Origin: Saccharofermentans sp.
GTDB taxonomy: Bacteria; Bacillota; Clostridia; Saccharofermentanales; Saccharofermentanaceae
DNA length: 64,000 nucleotides
Assembly: GCA_024403675.1 (NCBI GenBank)
Contig: JAKSRH010000008.1
Location: forward strand, 1-64,000
Reading direction: 5' to 3'
Of this stretch, positions 53,830-62,243 are shown one piece after another. The notes under the pieces were generated by a model that saw nothing but the letters and a program-made list of their open reading frames with translations, searched no databases and was not told where the DNA came from. Each line of letters begins with the position of its first letter. Within the stretch, counting starts at the first letter, position 1. Both the position numbers and the translations under genes were made by a program.

Positions 53830-55356
53830 ATGACACTTGACGAACTTAGAATTGAAATTGATGCTGCTGATAGAGAGCTTCTCGCAGCTCTTGCAAAGAG
53901 AACAGCAGTTGCACGTAAGATTGGTGAAGTAAAGAAGCTCGAGGGTAAGCCTGTATATGACAAGGCACGTGAGGAGAAGAAGCTCGAAAGCCTTAAGAAT
54001 CAGGCTGCTGATGAAATTAAGCCTTACGTAGAAGAGTTCTATAATACGGTATTTGATGTTTCTCGTAAGCATCAGGAGAAGCCACTTTTCGCTGTTCTTG
54101 GTCAGCATCTCCCACACACATATTCTCCTGCTATCCATAACATTTTTACTTCCGATTACACATATACAATTATCGAGAAGGAGCCAGAAGAGCTTGATGC
54201 TCTCTTTAACAGTGGTGCTTATGGTGGATTCAATGTAACTATCCCTTATAAGAGAGAAGCTGCAGCAAGATGCGACGTTCTCGAGAAGGATGCTGAGGAT
54301 TGTAACTCCGTAAATACTGTAGTATTTGGTAAGGACGGCAAGACTTACGGATATAACACAGATATTTTTGGTTTCTGCTTCATGCTTACATCTGCTGGTA
54401 TCGACCCTAAGGGCAAGAAGTGTCTTGTATTAGGTCATGGTGGTGCAGCTTCTGCTGTAGGTTATGGTCTTAATAAGATGGGCGCTGCTGATATTAAGTT
54501 CAGTGATCTCTATGAGGAAATTAACTACGAAAATGTTTATGACGTTTGCGCTGACGCAGAGGTTATTATTAACTGCACACCTGTAGGAATGTTCCCTAAG
54601 GTAGATAATCAGGTAGTTGACCTTAGCCGTTTTACTAAGTGTGATTCTTTCGCAGATGTTGTTTATAACCCATCAAGAACAAAGCTTTTGCAGCAGGCTA
54701 AGTCTCTTGGCATGAAGACTGCTGGTGGTCTTACAATGCTCGTTGCACAGGCTTATAAGTCATATAAGTTCTTTATTGGCGACAACGAGGGTGCAGATAA
54801 GATTACTCCTGAAGCTGGTGAGATGATTAAGAAGGTTGTTACTACACTTGAGAACCGTATGATGAACATCACACTTATCGGTATGCCAGGTTGTGGTAAG
54901 TCCACACTTGCTAAGGAGATTGCTCGTCTTACAGGTCGTGAGCTTATTGATCTTGATGAAGCTTATTCCGAGGAATATGGTGAGTCCCCTTCTACAACAA
55001 TTACACAGAAGGGTGAGGATGCTTTCCGTGCTAATGAGACAAAGCTCGCTAGTAAGTATCTCCCTGAGAGTGGAAGAATCCTTTCTACTGGTGGTGGAAT
55101 CGTAACACGTGACGAGAATTACTTCTGGCTAAGAAATAACTCCAGAATTATTTATGTAAAGCGTCCTCTCGATGTACTTGCTTCTGAGGATCGTCCTCTT
55201 ACAGCACGTGATGGTGTAGAGAAGCTTTATGCTCAGCGTAAGGATAGATACGAAGGCCTTGCTGATATCACAGTTGATGTTGCTAAGAAGGAAGACAAGG
55301 CTGCATTCCTTTCTGAGGCTATTGATATTCTTCGTAAGGAAGGCTTCGAGTTATGA
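53830..55356 (+). CDS. Trifunctional chorismate mutase - shikimate dehydrogenase - shikimate kinase
   Basis: A 508-residue three-domain fusion. Residues 1-82 are an AroQ-type chorismate mutase (LRIEIDAADRELLAALAKR, ARKIGEVKK). About 87-340 is shikimate dehydrogenase (AroE), with the substrate motif TYSPAIHN, NVTIPYKR, VLGHGGAASAV and INCTPVGM. About 345-508 is shikimate kinase (AroK), with GMPGCGKST, DLDEAY, STGGGIV and RPLTA. All three active sites look intact. The order joins steps 4, 5 and the post-chorismate branch point in one chain, which is unusual. It has GGAGGG before the start and overlaps aroQ by four bases. Confidence 0.93.
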   Translation: MTLDELRIEIDAADRELLAALAKRTAVARKIGEVKKLEGKPVYDKAREEKKLESLKNQAADEIKPYVEEFYNTVFDVSRKHQEKPLFAVLGQHLPHTYSPAIHNIFTSDYTYTIIEKEPEELDALFNSGAYGGFNVTIPYKREAAARCDVLEKDAEDCNSVNTVVFGKDGKTYGYNTDIFGFCFMLTSAGIDPKGKKCLVLGHGGAASAVGYGLNKMGAADIKFSDLYEEINYENVYDVCADAEVIINCTPVGMFPKVDNQVVDLSRFTKCDSFADVVYNPSRTKLLQQAKSLGMKTAGGLTMLVAQAYKSYKFFIGDNEGADKITPEAGEMIKKVVTTLENRMMNITLIGMPGCGKSTLAKEIARLTGRELIDLDEAYSEEYGESPSTTITQKGEDAFRANETKLASKYLPESGRILSTGGGIVTRDENYFWLRNNSRIIYVKRPLDVLASEDRPLTARDGVEKLYAQRKDRYEGLADITVDVAKKEDKAAFLSEAIDILRKEGFEL

Positions 55357-55781
55357 GAATTCTTGTATTAAATGGTCCTAACCTTAACATGCTTGGTATA
55401 AGAGAGCCTGATATCTACGGTAAGGCAACATATGATGACTTGGTTTCTATGATTACTGAGCATTGTGCCAAGAAAAATATTGAAGTACAGTGCCTTCAGA
55501 GTAATCACGAGGGAACACTTGTTGATTATATTCAGCAGGCTTTCTTCGACAAGGTAGACGGTATCGTTATCAATCCTGGTGCATATACTCATACTTCGGT
55601 TGCTTTGCTTGACGCTCTTAAAGCAGTGCACATCCCTACAGTAGAGGTTCATATCTCTGCAGTAAATGAACGTGAGGCATTTAGACAGATTTCTTATGTA
55701 TCCTACTATGCGTCTAAAACAATTATGGGTAAGGGTTTTGACGGATATATTGAGGCAATTGATTTCCTGGCACAAGCATAA
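55353..55781 (+). CDS. aroQ: 3-dehydroquinate dehydratase, type II
   Basis: A 142-residue enzyme removing water from 3-dehydroquinate. NGPNLNMLGIREPDIYG holds the catalytic Tyr, QSNHEG and INPGAYTHTSVA the substrate residues, and VEVHISAVNERE the catalytic His. It is the last gene of the aromatic operon; with it every step from DAHP synthesis to chorismate is encoded here. A new promoter lies directly after it. Confidence 0.97.
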   Translation: MRILVLNGPNLNMLGIREPDIYGKATYDDLVSMITEHCAKKNIEVQCLQSNHEGTLVDYIQQAFFDKVDGIVINPGAYTHTSVALLDALKAVHIPTVEVHISAVNEREAFRQISYVSYYASKTIMGKGFDGYIEAIDFLAQA

Positions 55782-55782
55782 T

Positions 55783-55811
55783 TTGGTGTTTGTGGCAGGT
55801 ATTGTTATAAT
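55783..55811 (+). promoter_or_regulatory. Predicted promoter of the SseB-like gene
   Basis: TTGGTG and consensus TATAAT (55806-55811) are 17 bases apart. A T-rich run and an AGGTAAG ribosome site follow. Confidence 0.5.
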
Positions 55812-55849
55812 TAACTGATATTAATTTTTTTTTTGCTATGAGGTAAGTT

Positions 55850-57199
55850 ATGGCTTTATTTGGAAAGAAAAACGAAGATAATTCTTCTGAAAATATTGAA
55901 GATCTTGACGCGAAGATTCTTGCTGCAATTGAAGAAACAGATGCAGAAGAAGAACAGCGTAAGGCGGATCGTCGTCAGGCAGAGGCTGAACGTGTTGCTA
56001 ATCGTGACAAGGAAACAGAGGTTCCAGTTACAAAGACTACTTCTGACGTAAAGCATATTGGAAGAAGATTTTTCCTTATGCCAACAGAGACAGAGGTTGG
56101 TGATAATGTAATCAAAGCTACTGGTGCAGTGTTTGGTCAGGCAAATGTTGGTGATAAGGTTTATATCTATCGTCCAAATGGTCAGGTAGTTATGTCCTCT
56201 ATCCTTTCTATTACACCTGCTGGTGGAGAAGAGCAGACAGTACCAGAGGGTACACCTAATGGAGCTAAGAACACTCTCGCTACTTTGGAGCTTGGCTTTA
56301 AGTTTGCAAATGTTGGTTTTGAGCCAGACAATATCATTCCATCATATTCTGTGCTCACTAATGTACAGCCATCTGTTCCATCTCGTAGAACAGTAGAGAA
56401 TCCAGCTATTCTTGGTCTCACACTTCTTTATAATAAGTATGGTCAGGAAAAGGACTTTAATAGAGTTCTTGTAAACCATATGGTAAATACAAGTTTTATG
56501 GTGCCAGTATATGTTAAGGGTAAGGGTGCAGATGGTAACCCATCCATGCAGATTATTACTCTTGAAGATAATGAGAATAAGGTATTAAGAAATCTTCCTA
56601 TTTTTACAGATGCAGTAGCTCTTAAGAGTTGGAAGGAATTTTTCGGCGATTCTAATAAGCCAACAGTTGCGATTCTTACATTCCAGGAAATCACAAAGAT
56701 TATTAGCGCTGATAAGCTTTCCCTTATTATCAATCCATATGGACCTATCGCTGTAAAGATTCCATTTGACTTTGTTAATAAGCTTACAAAGTCTGAGTCT
56801 TACATCAATCGTTTTGGTGAGGACGGCGAGAAGAGAAAGAAGTATCGCAAGGAGAATGTAACTGATGGTTCTAAGATTGCCGTTGGTGTTCCACCTCAGA
56901 TCGAGGAGGTTAAGGCAATTCGTCAGGCAATTAAGAATTGTTGTTCAGGATATTCTTCTGTAAAGACAGCAGGCCTTTTGTGTAAGGTAAAGAAGGGGGA
57001 GAAGCCAGGATATCTTTGTATTGTAGATTGTCCTAAGGCTGATGCTCGTGATGTATTTACAGCTATTAACGCAGCTGTAAAGCCATTCCTTAATAAAATC
57101 ACAAAGATTGAGTTCTCTAGATATGAGGAGACAATCTTTGCTGATCAGTATTTTTCTAACGAGCCTTTTGATTACGTAAAGAATCCTAATCAGGATTAA
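55850..57199 (+). CDS. SseB-like protein
   Basis: A 449-residue soluble protein. It starts MALFGKKNED, then a Glu/Arg-rich coiled segment (about 20-60). A small beta-barrel-like part (about 66-160: RRFFLMPTETEVGDNVIKATGAVFGQANVGDKVYIYRPNG) resembles domain 2 of translation factors. SseB-type domains follow: LPIFTDAVALKSWKEFF with LIINPYGP, and a C-terminal SseB_C-like region (VGVPPQIEEVKAIRQAIKNC). SseB-family domains are poorly characterised and occur in varied contexts. It is the only gene between the aromatic operon and the secreted pair, and may be cotranscribed with them (gap 41 bases). Confidence 0.7.
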   Translation: MALFGKKNEDNSSENIEDLDAKILAAIEETDAEEEQRKADRRQAEAERVANRDKETEVPVTKTTSDVKHIGRRFFLMPTETEVGDNVIKATGAVFGQANVGDKVYIYRPNGQVVMSSILSITPAGGEEQTVPEGTPNGAKNTLATLELGFKFANVGFEPDNIIPSYSVLTNVQPSVPSRRTVENPAILGLTLLYNKYGQEKDFNRVLVNHMVNTSFMVPVYVKGKGADGNPSMQIITLEDNENKVLRNLPIFTDAVALKSWKEFFGDSNKPTVAILTFQEITKIISADKLSLIINPYGPIAVKIPFDFVNKLTKSESYINRFGEDGEKRKKYRKENVTDGSKIAVGVPPQIEEVKAIRQAIKNCCSGYSSVKTAGLLCKVKKGEKPGYLCIVDCPKADARDVFTAINAAVKPFLNKITKIEFSRYEETIFADQYFSNEPFDYVKNPNQD

Positions 57200-57240
57200 G
57201 ATACAAGCACATACGATAGAGTTCTGAGGGGGAGGATATC

Positions 57241-58959
57241 GTGAATAATTTTAAAAGACTAATTAGCGCAGCTATTGCTGTGACTATGTTGTCATCTTCT
57301 GTGTATGGCGGTGTGGTTATGGCAGACGAGTCTGATGAGGTAATGGAGAACCCACAGACTGAGGAAACTAGTGACGATAGTGATAAAACAGAAGATTTTA
57401 TTTCTCGTTTGTATACCGTTGCGCTTAATCGTGATTATGATGAAAAAGGCTTGAATGACTGGGTTGATGCTATTAAAACATCTACTTATTCGATTAATCA
57501 GGTCGCAGAATTATTTATTTTAAGTCCTGAATTTGAAGCCCATGAGTACACAGATGAAGAGTATGTTCTTATCTTGTATTCTACTTTTATGAATAGAATT
57601 CCTTCACAAGATGAGTTGGATTTCTGGGTTGATTATCTTAAAGAAGGTAACAGCAGAGAGTTGGTTTTATCCGGTTTTACTTATTCTATTGAGTGGAGCA
57701 ATATTTGCGCTGAATACGGAATTGGAAATATTAGTGAAGCTGAAGATGAAGAGGTTTCACCAAGCCCAGAAGTTACAGTAAATGAGGAAGATGTAAGAGC
57801 TTTCGTTAATCGTTTTTATAATTGCTTCCTTGGTAGAGATGCAGACCCAGAAGGAATGGAAACTTGGACTAAGGCATTGGTATCTGGTGAATTTACTGCA
57901 TGTGAAGTAGCGACTGGATTTATTTATAGTACTGAGTTCCAGAACAGTAATCTTTCACCTGAGGAATTTATAGAGAGATTTTATACAGCATTCCTTAATC
58001 GTGAATCTGATAAGGCTGGTCTTGATACATGGCTTTATTATTATGATTATGGCTTTTCAACAGACTTTATTATTAGTGGCTTTGCTCACTCTGAAGAATT
58101 TTCCAATCTTTGTAAAGAGTATGGAATCACTAGAGGTGAGATAGTTTTACGCGAGCCAAGAGATCTCAATCCTTCTAAGCAGATGTTTGTTTATGATGTA
58201 TATTCTGCATTAGGTAGAGATGTAGCTCCTGCTGTATGGAATGACGCCATTGTTGCCATGAATACTAGAACTGATGCAGCAGGTTATGGTGCTTATTATG
58301 TAAGACAGGTATTCTGTTCAGATGAGTATGTAGCTCGTAATAGAACAGATGACGAATTCATTCAGGATTTGTATACACTTTTACTTTGTAGAGAAGCAAC
58401 AGCAGATGAGATTAATAATATTAAGGCAACTCTTTCTAATGGTGGCAATAGAAATTCTGTAATAGATACTATTATTGATAGCTCTGAGTTTGAGACTCGT
58501 TGTGCAAATTCAGGTGTACCTTATAGAAGAGGTGTTGCTCCAGGATATTTGAGTCCTGAACTTCAGGCTTCTATCAATAGTCAGGTAACAGACCTTAGAA
58601 GTGCGTTTAATTATGCAGCAACTATGACTTACTACAGACACGATGTTGATCCTAATGTAGGTACAAGAGTATTTGCAGAAGAATCATTTAATTCTCGTCA
58701 GGGTAACTGTTACGGTATGGCAGCAGTATTCCTTGAGCTTGCTAAGAATCTTGGTTATAACGGAGTACAGATTACAGGTGCCGTTCCTTCTAGAAGAGGT
58801 GGTATGGCAGTTCATTCATGGGTAGAACTTAATATTGATGGTGTAATTTATGTATGTGACCCAGACTTTACTTACGGAACAGGTAGAGATGGATTGTTGA
58901 TTCAGTATGGACAGTCCGGTACATGGATGTATGCACGAGAAGCTGAGATGAGACCATAA
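57241..58959 (+). CDS. Secreted protein with DUF4214 repeats and a transglutaminase-like domain
   Basis: A 572-residue exported protein starting at GTG after GGGGGAGGA. The signal peptide (about 1-28) ends VMA-DES. Three tandem DUF4214 units follow, each with L-Y-x-x-x-L-x-R-x-x-D-x-x-G-x-x-x-W (about 50-160, 180-295, 305-420). The C-terminal domain has a papain-like triad: C490 (GNCYG), H525 (HSWVE) and D540 (CDPDF), typical of transglutaminase-like proteases or cross-linkers. DUF4214 domains are found on surface proteins. The substrate is unknown. A lipoprotein gene follows 13 bases later. Confidence 0.85.
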   Translation: MNNFKRLISAAIAVTMLSSSVYGGVVMADESDEVMENPQTEETSDDSDKTEDFISRLYTVALNRDYDEKGLNDWVDAIKTSTYSINQVAELFILSPEFEAHEYTDEEYVLILYSTFMNRIPSQDELDFWVDYLKEGNSRELVLSGFTYSIEWSNICAEYGIGNISEAEDEEVSPSPEVTVNEEDVRAFVNRFYNCFLGRDADPEGMETWTKALVSGEFTACEVATGFIYSTEFQNSNLSPEEFIERFYTAFLNRESDKAGLDTWLYYYDYGFSTDFIISGFAHSEEFSNLCKEYGITRGEIVLREPRDLNPSKQMFVYDVYSALGRDVAPAVWNDAIVAMNTRTDAAGYGAYYVRQVFCSDEYVARNRTDDEFIQDLYTLLLCREATADEINNIKATLSNGGNRNSVIDTIIDSSEFETRCANSGVPYRRGVAPGYLSPELQASINSQVTDLRSAFNYAATMTYYRHDVDPNVGTRVFAEESFNSRQGNCYGMAAVFLELAKNLGYNGVQITGAVPSRRGGMAVHSWVELNIDGVIYVCDPDFTYGTGRDGLLIQYGQSGTWMYAREAEMRP

Positions 58960-58972
58960 GGAGAGAGAAATA

Positions 58973-59668
58973 ATGAAGAAGTCTTTGATTAAGGTTTGTG
59001 CACCAGTAATTGCTGTATGTATGTTGGCAGCTTGTTCTTCTGATACATCAGAGTCCGTGCCAGCAGGTGATGGACTTTTTGATGATGCTGTAGAGACTAC
59101 TGTGGAAACAACTGTCCAGGAGACAGAAGCTACAGAAAAGGCAACAGAAACTACAGTAGAAACAGATGTAGAGGAAGAGGTTCTTGTAATTGGAGAACCT
59201 TCTGATGATTCTTTGTCTGTAGTACTTATAAATGATACAGATGAAGACATAATAGCTGTTGCTCTTAAGTATGATGATGGTGAGTATTCTGATAATCTCC
59301 TTGAGGGAACATTTAAGACTGGTGAAGAACGAGTTTTATATAGTGATATTTGGGTAAAGCCAGACGATGCTGATAAGTTTACAGTTAAAATCACTTTTGC
59401 TTCTGGCACAGAGGATGAGCTTCATAATTTTGATTTTGAAGCATTTGAGTCTGCTAGCATTTCTTATGATGATTATCAGGCATTTATCGTTTACGAAGAT
59501 GAGAATGGAGATGAGGTATCTACTTTTGATGATGAGTACGATATTGATCATCCAACCTCAACAGTTTCCGCGCCAGCTCCTGCACCAGTAGCTCCTGCTG
59601 AGCCTGTAGAAACTGCTGCACCTAATGCCGATGGCGGATGTATTGGTGACGATGGCCTCTTCTACTGA
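58973..59668 (+). CDS. Lipoprotein with Thr-rich linker
   Basis: A 231-residue lipoprotein with a signal peptide ending in the lipobox LAAC (Cys21). A Thr/Glu-rich linker (about 40-75), a small beta domain (about 80-185) and a Pro/Ala stretch lead to a terminal CIGDDGLFY that repeats the GDGLFDD found just after the lipid site. I recognise no family. It is 13 bases after the DUF4214/transglutaminase gene, so the two should act together at the surface. Its last 17 bases overlap the probable start of the acyltransferase gene. Confidence 0.75.
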   Translation: MKKSLIKVCAPVIAVCMLAACSSDTSESVPAGDGLFDDAVETTVETTVQETEATEKATETTVETDVEEEVLVIGEPSDDSLSVVLINDTDEDIIAVALKYDDGEYSDNLLEGTFKTGEERVLYSDIWVKPDDADKFTVKITFASGTEDELHNFDFEAFESASISYDDYQAFIVYEDENGDEVSTFDDEYDIDHPTSTVSAPAPAPVAPAEPVETAAPNADGGCIGDDGLFY

Positions 59669-60692
59669 TAAAAGAGTTGTATATTTTAGTCGCTTGAAGG
59701 CGATTGCCTGCTTGGCAGTTGTTGTTCTGCACACTTTTTATGCTGCAGATGCTTTTGCAGGCACACTTGATAGACACATGCTTGCTCTTAGCGTGCGTAA
59801 CTTGATGATGTGGGCAGTGCCATGTTTTGTTATGGTAACGGGTGCGCTTTTGCTTAACCCTAAGCACGAAGTGACTATTAATAAAATTTTTCGCAAGTAT
59901 TTGCCTCGCGTGATTATTGCTCTTGTATTTTATTCCATTGCTTTTGCAATTTTTGACGCAGTGCTTCTTAAAAAGCCTATGGGAGAAGCATTTACCACTG
60001 GTTTAAAAGCTATCGTTTATGGTACAGGCTGGAAACACATGTGGTATTTGTACCTTATGATTGCTATTTATCTAGTGCTTCCTTTCTTTCGCATGGCTGT
60101 TCGTAGTGCGACTGACACGGAGATTAGATATACATTAGGCGTGCTTTTTGTGTTCCAGTCAATCGTTCCAATGATTCCTATTATTTGGAATGTGGAAATG
60201 CCGTTTTATATTTTGTTCTTCTCTATTTATCCAGTATTTCTTCTCGGCGGATATGCTATTCATAATGACATCATTTAGATTAAAAATTGGATTAGTGTTT
60301 TGATGGTAGTTGTAGGTGTCGCTTTGATAGTGCTTCTTACTTACCTTGGAATTTATAAGGGCAATGTGGCAGCTACTTCCATGGTTGGACTTTATTCATT
60401 CCCTGGAACAGTTCTTATGTCCGTGGGTGTCTTTTCCTTGTTTAAGTCCTTTGAAGGCAAAAAGAAACCTATTGATACATTAATGGTTATTGTTGATAAA
60501 AATTCATTTGGTATTTATCTACTTCACATGGCGGTTCTTAAAGTATTTGCTCTTAAAGTTAGACCAGATATTTTTGGAAAACCTTATTGGATCCTTGTGG
60601 AAGTGGCGCTTTCCTTCGTAATCCCTTTCGTTTTGATGATAATTTATTCGTTTATAGCAAAAAATGTTAAAAAACTTGTGAAAGCTAGTTAA
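59652..60692 (+). pseudogene. Acyltransferase-3 family gene interrupted by in-frame TAG
   Basis: The two halves, 59652-60275 and 60279-60692, are in one frame and separated only by TAG at 60276-60278. Together they give about 345 codons with around ten membrane helices and the acyltransferase-3 signature near the start (RLKAIACLAVVVLHTFYA, with catalytic His), and KNSFGIYLLHM in the second half. Such enzymes O-acetylate cell-wall or extracellular polysaccharides. The second half has no good ribosome site, so it is not an independent gene. Either a recent nonsense mutation has inactivated the gene, or TAG is read through; see findings. Confidence 0.8.
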
Positions 60693-60770
60693 AAAACTAT
60701 AGTAATTCTGTTATGCTATATGAGTTTTTATGGCAGTCCATATAAATTTGTATATAACAGGAGGGTTATT

Positions 60771-62138
60771 ATGGGTAACGCAGCATCCACAAAGGGCGGA
60801 TGGCGTACAAACAAGTGGTTTAGAGCGGCTATTCCTGGTTTGTTACTTCACTGCAGTATCGGTACAGTTTATTGCTGGTCTTATGTAAGCGAAGGTATCG
60901 CTGATCAGATTGGTTACAGCACAAAGACAGTTGGTTGGGCATTCAGCTTGGCTATTCTCTTCCTCGGTTTGTCAGCAGCATTCCTTGGTAACGTAGTAGA
61001 GAAGGATATTCACAAGTCATCTCTTATCGCTACTATCTGCTTCGCAGCAGGTATGATTGGTACAGGTTTCTTTGTTAATTATGGTGCAAAGCAGTACAAC
61101 GGGGGCGCTGGTTCTGCTAGTTTGTTAGCACTTATCGGAATCTTTGTATGTTATGGTTTCATCATGGGTATTGGTCTTGGTACAGGTTACCTTTCTCCTG
61201 TTAAGACATTGATGCTCTGGTTCGAGGATCGTAAGGGTCTCGCTACTGGTCTTGCTGTAGCAGGTTTTGGTGCTGCTAAGGCTATCGGTGCTCCTATCAT
61301 GACAGAGATGCAGAATCACATGTCTATCGACAAGATGTTCTACATCCTCGGTGCAGTTTACTTCGTAATGATGTTCACAGGTCACCTTCTCCTTAAGAAG
61401 CCAGAGGGTTGGCACGAGCCAGCTGCAGGCGAGAAGAAGCCTTCTATCATGGAGACTCTCAAGACAAAGCCTCTTACAAACTATATCGGTATCTGGCTCA
61501 TGTTCTTCCTTAACATCACATGCGGTCTCGCAATCATCTCTTACGAGAAGCAGCTTTTTGCAGCTGCTGGTTACGCAGCAATCGTAGGTACTCTCGGTGC
61601 TATTTCAGCTGTATTTAATGCAGGCGGTCGTCTTGGTTTCTCTGCTTGGGCTGACACAATGAAGGATAGAAATACAATCTATAAGATGATCTTCGTCCTT
61701 TCCATTGCTTTCACAGCTATCGTTCTTTTCACAAACGGCTTTATTAATGCCCGTGAAAGTGCAGTTCTTGCGTTCCTCGTAGTAGCACTCATTATGGTTG
61801 TAAATGCTGGTTACGGCGGAGGATTCTCCAATGTTCCAACACTTCTTTCCGACCACTACGGTATGGGTTCTATCTCAGCTATCCATGGTATTACACTTTC
61901 TGCTTGGGGTTTTGCTGGTATCGCTGGTCCTCAGCTCGCTGCATTCATCATCGAGCATAGCACAAATGAGACTAATGCTTTTGAGTTCCATGAGAAGATG
62001 GTATACCCAGGTAAGATGCAGAATATTCTTATTGCTACATTGATTCTTTATGTTGTTTCACTTGTAATCGCTCTTATACTTGTTAAGCCAACAGATAAGG
62101 CTCTCGAGGCTAAGGCAGCAAAGAAGGCAGCTAAGTAA
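60771..62138 (+). CDS. MFS transporter, oxalate/formate antiporter (OFA) family
   Basis: A 455-residue carrier with twelve helices. AGGAGGG five bases before the ATG fixes the start. GIGLGTGYLSPVKTLMLWFEDRKGLATGLAVAGFG is the OFA-type central motif; the second half has VNAGYGGGFSNVPTLLSDHYG. The substrate may be a small carboxylate, as in OxlT, but no decarboxylase or CoA-transferase gene is nearby to confirm it. Codon use is highly biased (GGT, CTC, ATC), suggesting high expression. It ends at a terminator. Confidence 0.9.
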   Translation: MGNAASTKGGWRTNKWFRAAIPGLLLHCSIGTVYCWSYVSEGIADQIGYSTKTVGWAFSLAILFLGLSAAFLGNVVEKDIHKSSLIATICFAAGMIGTGFFVNYGAKQYNGGAGSASLLALIGIFVCYGFIMGIGLGTGYLSPVKTLMLWFEDRKGLATGLAVAGFGAAKAIGAPIMTEMQNHMSIDKMFYILGAVYFVMMFTGHLLLKKPEGWHEPAAGEKKPSIMETLKTKPLTNYIGIWLMFFLNITCGLAIISYEKQLFAAAGYAAIVGTLGAISAVFNAGGRLGFSAWADTMKDRNTIYKMIFVLSIAFTAIVLFTNGFINARESAVLAFLVVALIMVVNAGYGGGFSNVPTLLSDHYGMGSISAIHGITLSAWGFAGIAGPQLAAFIIEHSTNETNAFEFHEKMVYPGKMQNILIATLILYVVSLVIALILVKPTDKALEAKAAKKAAK

Positions 62139-62163
62139 TTAAGTTACTTTACATGTAATTTAC

Positions 62164-62200
62164 AAGACCGTTCACCTTATATGGTGGGCGGTCTTTTTTT
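62164..62200 (+). terminator. Intrinsic terminator after the OFA carrier
   Basis: A 13-base-pair stem (two G-T pairs) with AAGACCG and CGGTCTT ends is followed by seven T. Confidence 0.9.
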
Positions 62201-62243
62201 GCTGTGATATTATAGACACAAGTCTAATTAAAGGAGTCAGATT

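Noticed and set aside
60300-60692. The second half of the acyltransferase as a separate gene
   Set aside because: It is in frame with the first half, lacks a ribosome site and on its own lacks the catalytic His region.
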